Shown here: piece after piece, positions 62,976 through 64,000 of the stretch | Numbering within the stretch: the first letter of the stretch is position 1 | Layout of the letters: each line of letters opens with the position of its first letter | Assembly: GCA_021817565.1 (NCBI GenBank) | Contig: JAKAUP010000007.1 | Span: forward strand, 88,497 to 152,496 | Origin: Microcaldota archaeon | GTDB lineage: Archaea; Micrarchaeota; Micrarchaeia; Micrarchaeales; Micrarchaeaceae | Length of the DNA stretch: 64,000 bases | Direction: 5' to 3' | Notes under the pieces: model-generated | What the model was told of the DNA's origin: nothing | Database searches by the model: none | The model's input: only the letters and a program-made list of their open reading frames with translations | Translations under genes and position numbers: made by a program

Positions 62976-63072
62976 GCCGGGATGGCAGAAACCGGTATTG
63001 CGCCAGACATAAGGGCGAAACTCGAGATCTGGTTTCCGCAAGGAAGTTTGGGTTCAAATCCCAATCCCGGCG
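62976..63072 (+). tRNA. tRNA-Ser(CGA) with a 13-nt intron before the anticodon
   Basis: Acceptor GCCGGGA/TCCCGGC, discriminator G, long variable arm TTCC-GCAA-GGAA, T arm TTGGG-TTCAAAT-CCCAA. The anticodon stem CCAGA/TCTGG encloses 20 nt. CGCC/GGCG forms the 4-bp helix with 3-nt bulges AGA and AAA; cutting after the second base of each leaves the normal loop CTCGAGA, anticodon CGA. The splice site is therefore at 30/31 rather than 37/38. TATA-like sequences lie at 62911-62919 and 62934-62942. It ends 3 nt before the convergent DP2 stop. Confidence 0.9.
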
Positions 63073-63075
63073 TTA

Positions 63076-64000
63076 TTATAAGTACTTGGCCAAGTTGAAC
63101 TGCTTTGGCGCGGACGCAGACTCCACTCCGAACACTGTATCGATCTCGGTCTTAAGTAGAAGCACGCGCTGCTTTATGTATGGATCAAGGTCATACCTCT
63201 CTGCGAGATCCGTCGCCATTCCCAAGTATTTTTCTATGCTGCCTTTGGATATTGTCAGTACAAGCTTGCCGCCGCAGCGTTCGCATTTCCCAAGCAGCGG
63301 TATTCTCCTATACTTCGCATTGCATGATATGCACCTGAACTTCTGTCTTGAGAAGGAGTGCAGATTTCCCATAAGGTCAGGTATGAAGTGGCTGGTTATC
63401 AACTTTTTTGCCGCATCCTTCCTGTCTAAGCTGCATAATATATCCATGAGCTTGAACTGTTCCTCAACCTTCTCATCCATGCTCTTCATGGTTGTATAGA
63501 AACTGCGCATCGGTGAATCACTTATGGATCTTACTGAGCTGAGGTGGCTGAACCAGATGTTCGAGAATTCGCCCCCCGTACCCAACCTACTCTTTACGAT
63601 CTCTACCTGCGCATCAGAAGCGGATCCCATCTGTGCGGTAGACTCATAAAATTCGAGCGTATAATTCCTTACAACATCCATCTCGTGAACTTCATCATCC
63701 ACCTCGGCAGGGCTTATATTAAGCGTAAGAATAAGTGGCGCATCCATTGTACCTCCTACAGTCGTCGGCAGATAACTCCTGGAGAAATTGATCAGTCCGT
63801 CCAAAAGTAGCATAGCTGTATCCTCGTCGCCGTCGCAGTTCCTTCTTCTGGCACATATCATATAAGGATGCGCCAATCCGACGGATGCCTCTGTAAATCC
63901 TATTATCCTTCCAAGTACGCCCGCCGATGTATGGGGAGATAATGTTATGACTAAGTGTCCGATGATATCGTTCTTCGTAGAGAACTTGTAGAACGCATCC
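63076..64000 (-). CDS. polC: DNA polymerase D large subunit DP2 (C-terminal part)
   Basis: The frame is open to the window end, so only about 307 C-terminal residues are seen. LSPHTSAGVLGRIIGFTEAS and RRRNCDGDEDTAMLLLDGLINFSRSYLP contain the DP2 catalytic aspartates. A later zinc-binding site (CISC and CERC) and the final KQFNLAKYL follow. The last residues fit a PCNA-interacting QxxLxxYL peptide. DP2 with the small subunit DP1 makes the replicative polymerase of euryarchaea and DPANN archaea. No intein is seen in this part. Confidence 0.96.
   Translation of the reverse strand, partial: DAFYKFSTKNDIIGHLVITLSPHTSAGVLGRIIGFTEASVGLAHPYMICARRRNCDGDEDTAMLLLDGLINFSRSYLPTTVGGTMDAPLILTLNISPAEVDDEVHEMDVVRNYTLEFYESTAQMGSASDAQVEIVKSRLGTGGEFSNIWFSHLSSVRSISDSPMRSFYTTMKSMDEKVEEQFKLMDILCSLDRKDAAKKLITSHFIPDLMGNLHSFSRQKFRCISCNAKYRRIPLLGKCERCGGKLVLTISKGSIEKYLGMATDLAERYDLDPYIKQRVLLLKTEIDTVFGVESASAPKQFNLAKYL

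Noticed and set aside
62998..63025. Reading the tRNA as Leu because of its long variable arm
   Set aside because: The spliced loop gives CGA, and the discriminator is G, both serine features; the true tRNA-Leu nearby has A.

Overview
The window is archaeal and most resembles an ultra-small DPANN archaeon of the Micrarchaeota (ARMAN) type. The gene set includes a thermosome, prefoldin beta, archaeal adenylate and cytidylate kinases, ribosomal proteins L14e and L34e, archaeal NAC, diphthine synthase, D-aminoacyl-tRNA deacylase type 2, a class I CCA-adding enzyme and the DNA polymerase D large subunit. The tRNA-intron endonuclease has about 386 residues with three fused units, the epsilon-2 layout reported from ARMAN archaea, and several tRNAs carry very short introns at unusual positions. 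Genes are densely packed with ATGA/GTGA or longer overlaps, GGTGA-like ribosome binding sites and AT-rich TATA boxes. The lineage is inferred, not proven.

Layout. 1-3.3 kb: gyrB-gyrA (gyrA runs off the edge). 3.4-5.6 kb: VKOR, HD hydrolase and unknown genes. 5.6-13.4 kb: a structured-RNA candidate, tRNA-Lys, then endA-dphB-lhr-surface protein-dtdA on the minus strand. 13.4-20.5 kb: a TnpB/IS605 remnant, thyA-folA, nuoABCD, prefoldin, DHH and Mre11. 20.5-24.3 kb: the conserved adk-DUF106-L34e-cmk-L14e block and the thermosome. 24.5-31.5 kb: an outer-membrane-like beta-barrel candidate, Mrp ATPase, SSB, and an envelope cluster (flippase-like protein, GT4, sulfatase-like enzyme, CPYC thioredoxin-like protein). 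32-41.5 kb: tRNA-Trp, UppP, class II HMG-CoA reductase, tRNA-Leu, a C39-like protein, SOD, Trm1, DUF357, an AK6-like kinase and the CCA enzyme.

41.5-47.7 kb is the accessory zone. It starts at tRNA-Ala(CGC), and a 44-bp exact copy of that tRNA's 3' end recurs 3.9 kb downstream. In and beside it lie a broken ribonucleotide reductase, a frameshifted IS4-type transposase, a truncated YdeI-like gene, an AAA+/DUF4143 ATPase and an AT-rich PEP-utilising enzyme.

47.7-64 kb: a cation/proton antiporter, methyltransferase, MFS transporter, a beta-oxidation operon, stomatin, a 43-residue metallothionein-like protein with 12 cysteines, a K+ channel, NAC, a THUMP-FtsJ methyltransferase, DUF424, GT2, tRNA-Ser with a displaced intron, and the C-terminus of PolD DP2.

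Three groups connect across the window. The endonuclease is encoded beside one of the odd-intron tRNAs it would have to process. VKOR and the CPYC membrane protein could form disulfides in exported proteins, including a cysteine pair in the beta-barrel candidate. UppP, the flippase-like protein, GT4, GT2 and the sulfatase-like enzyme suggest lipid-linked surface polymer synthesis.
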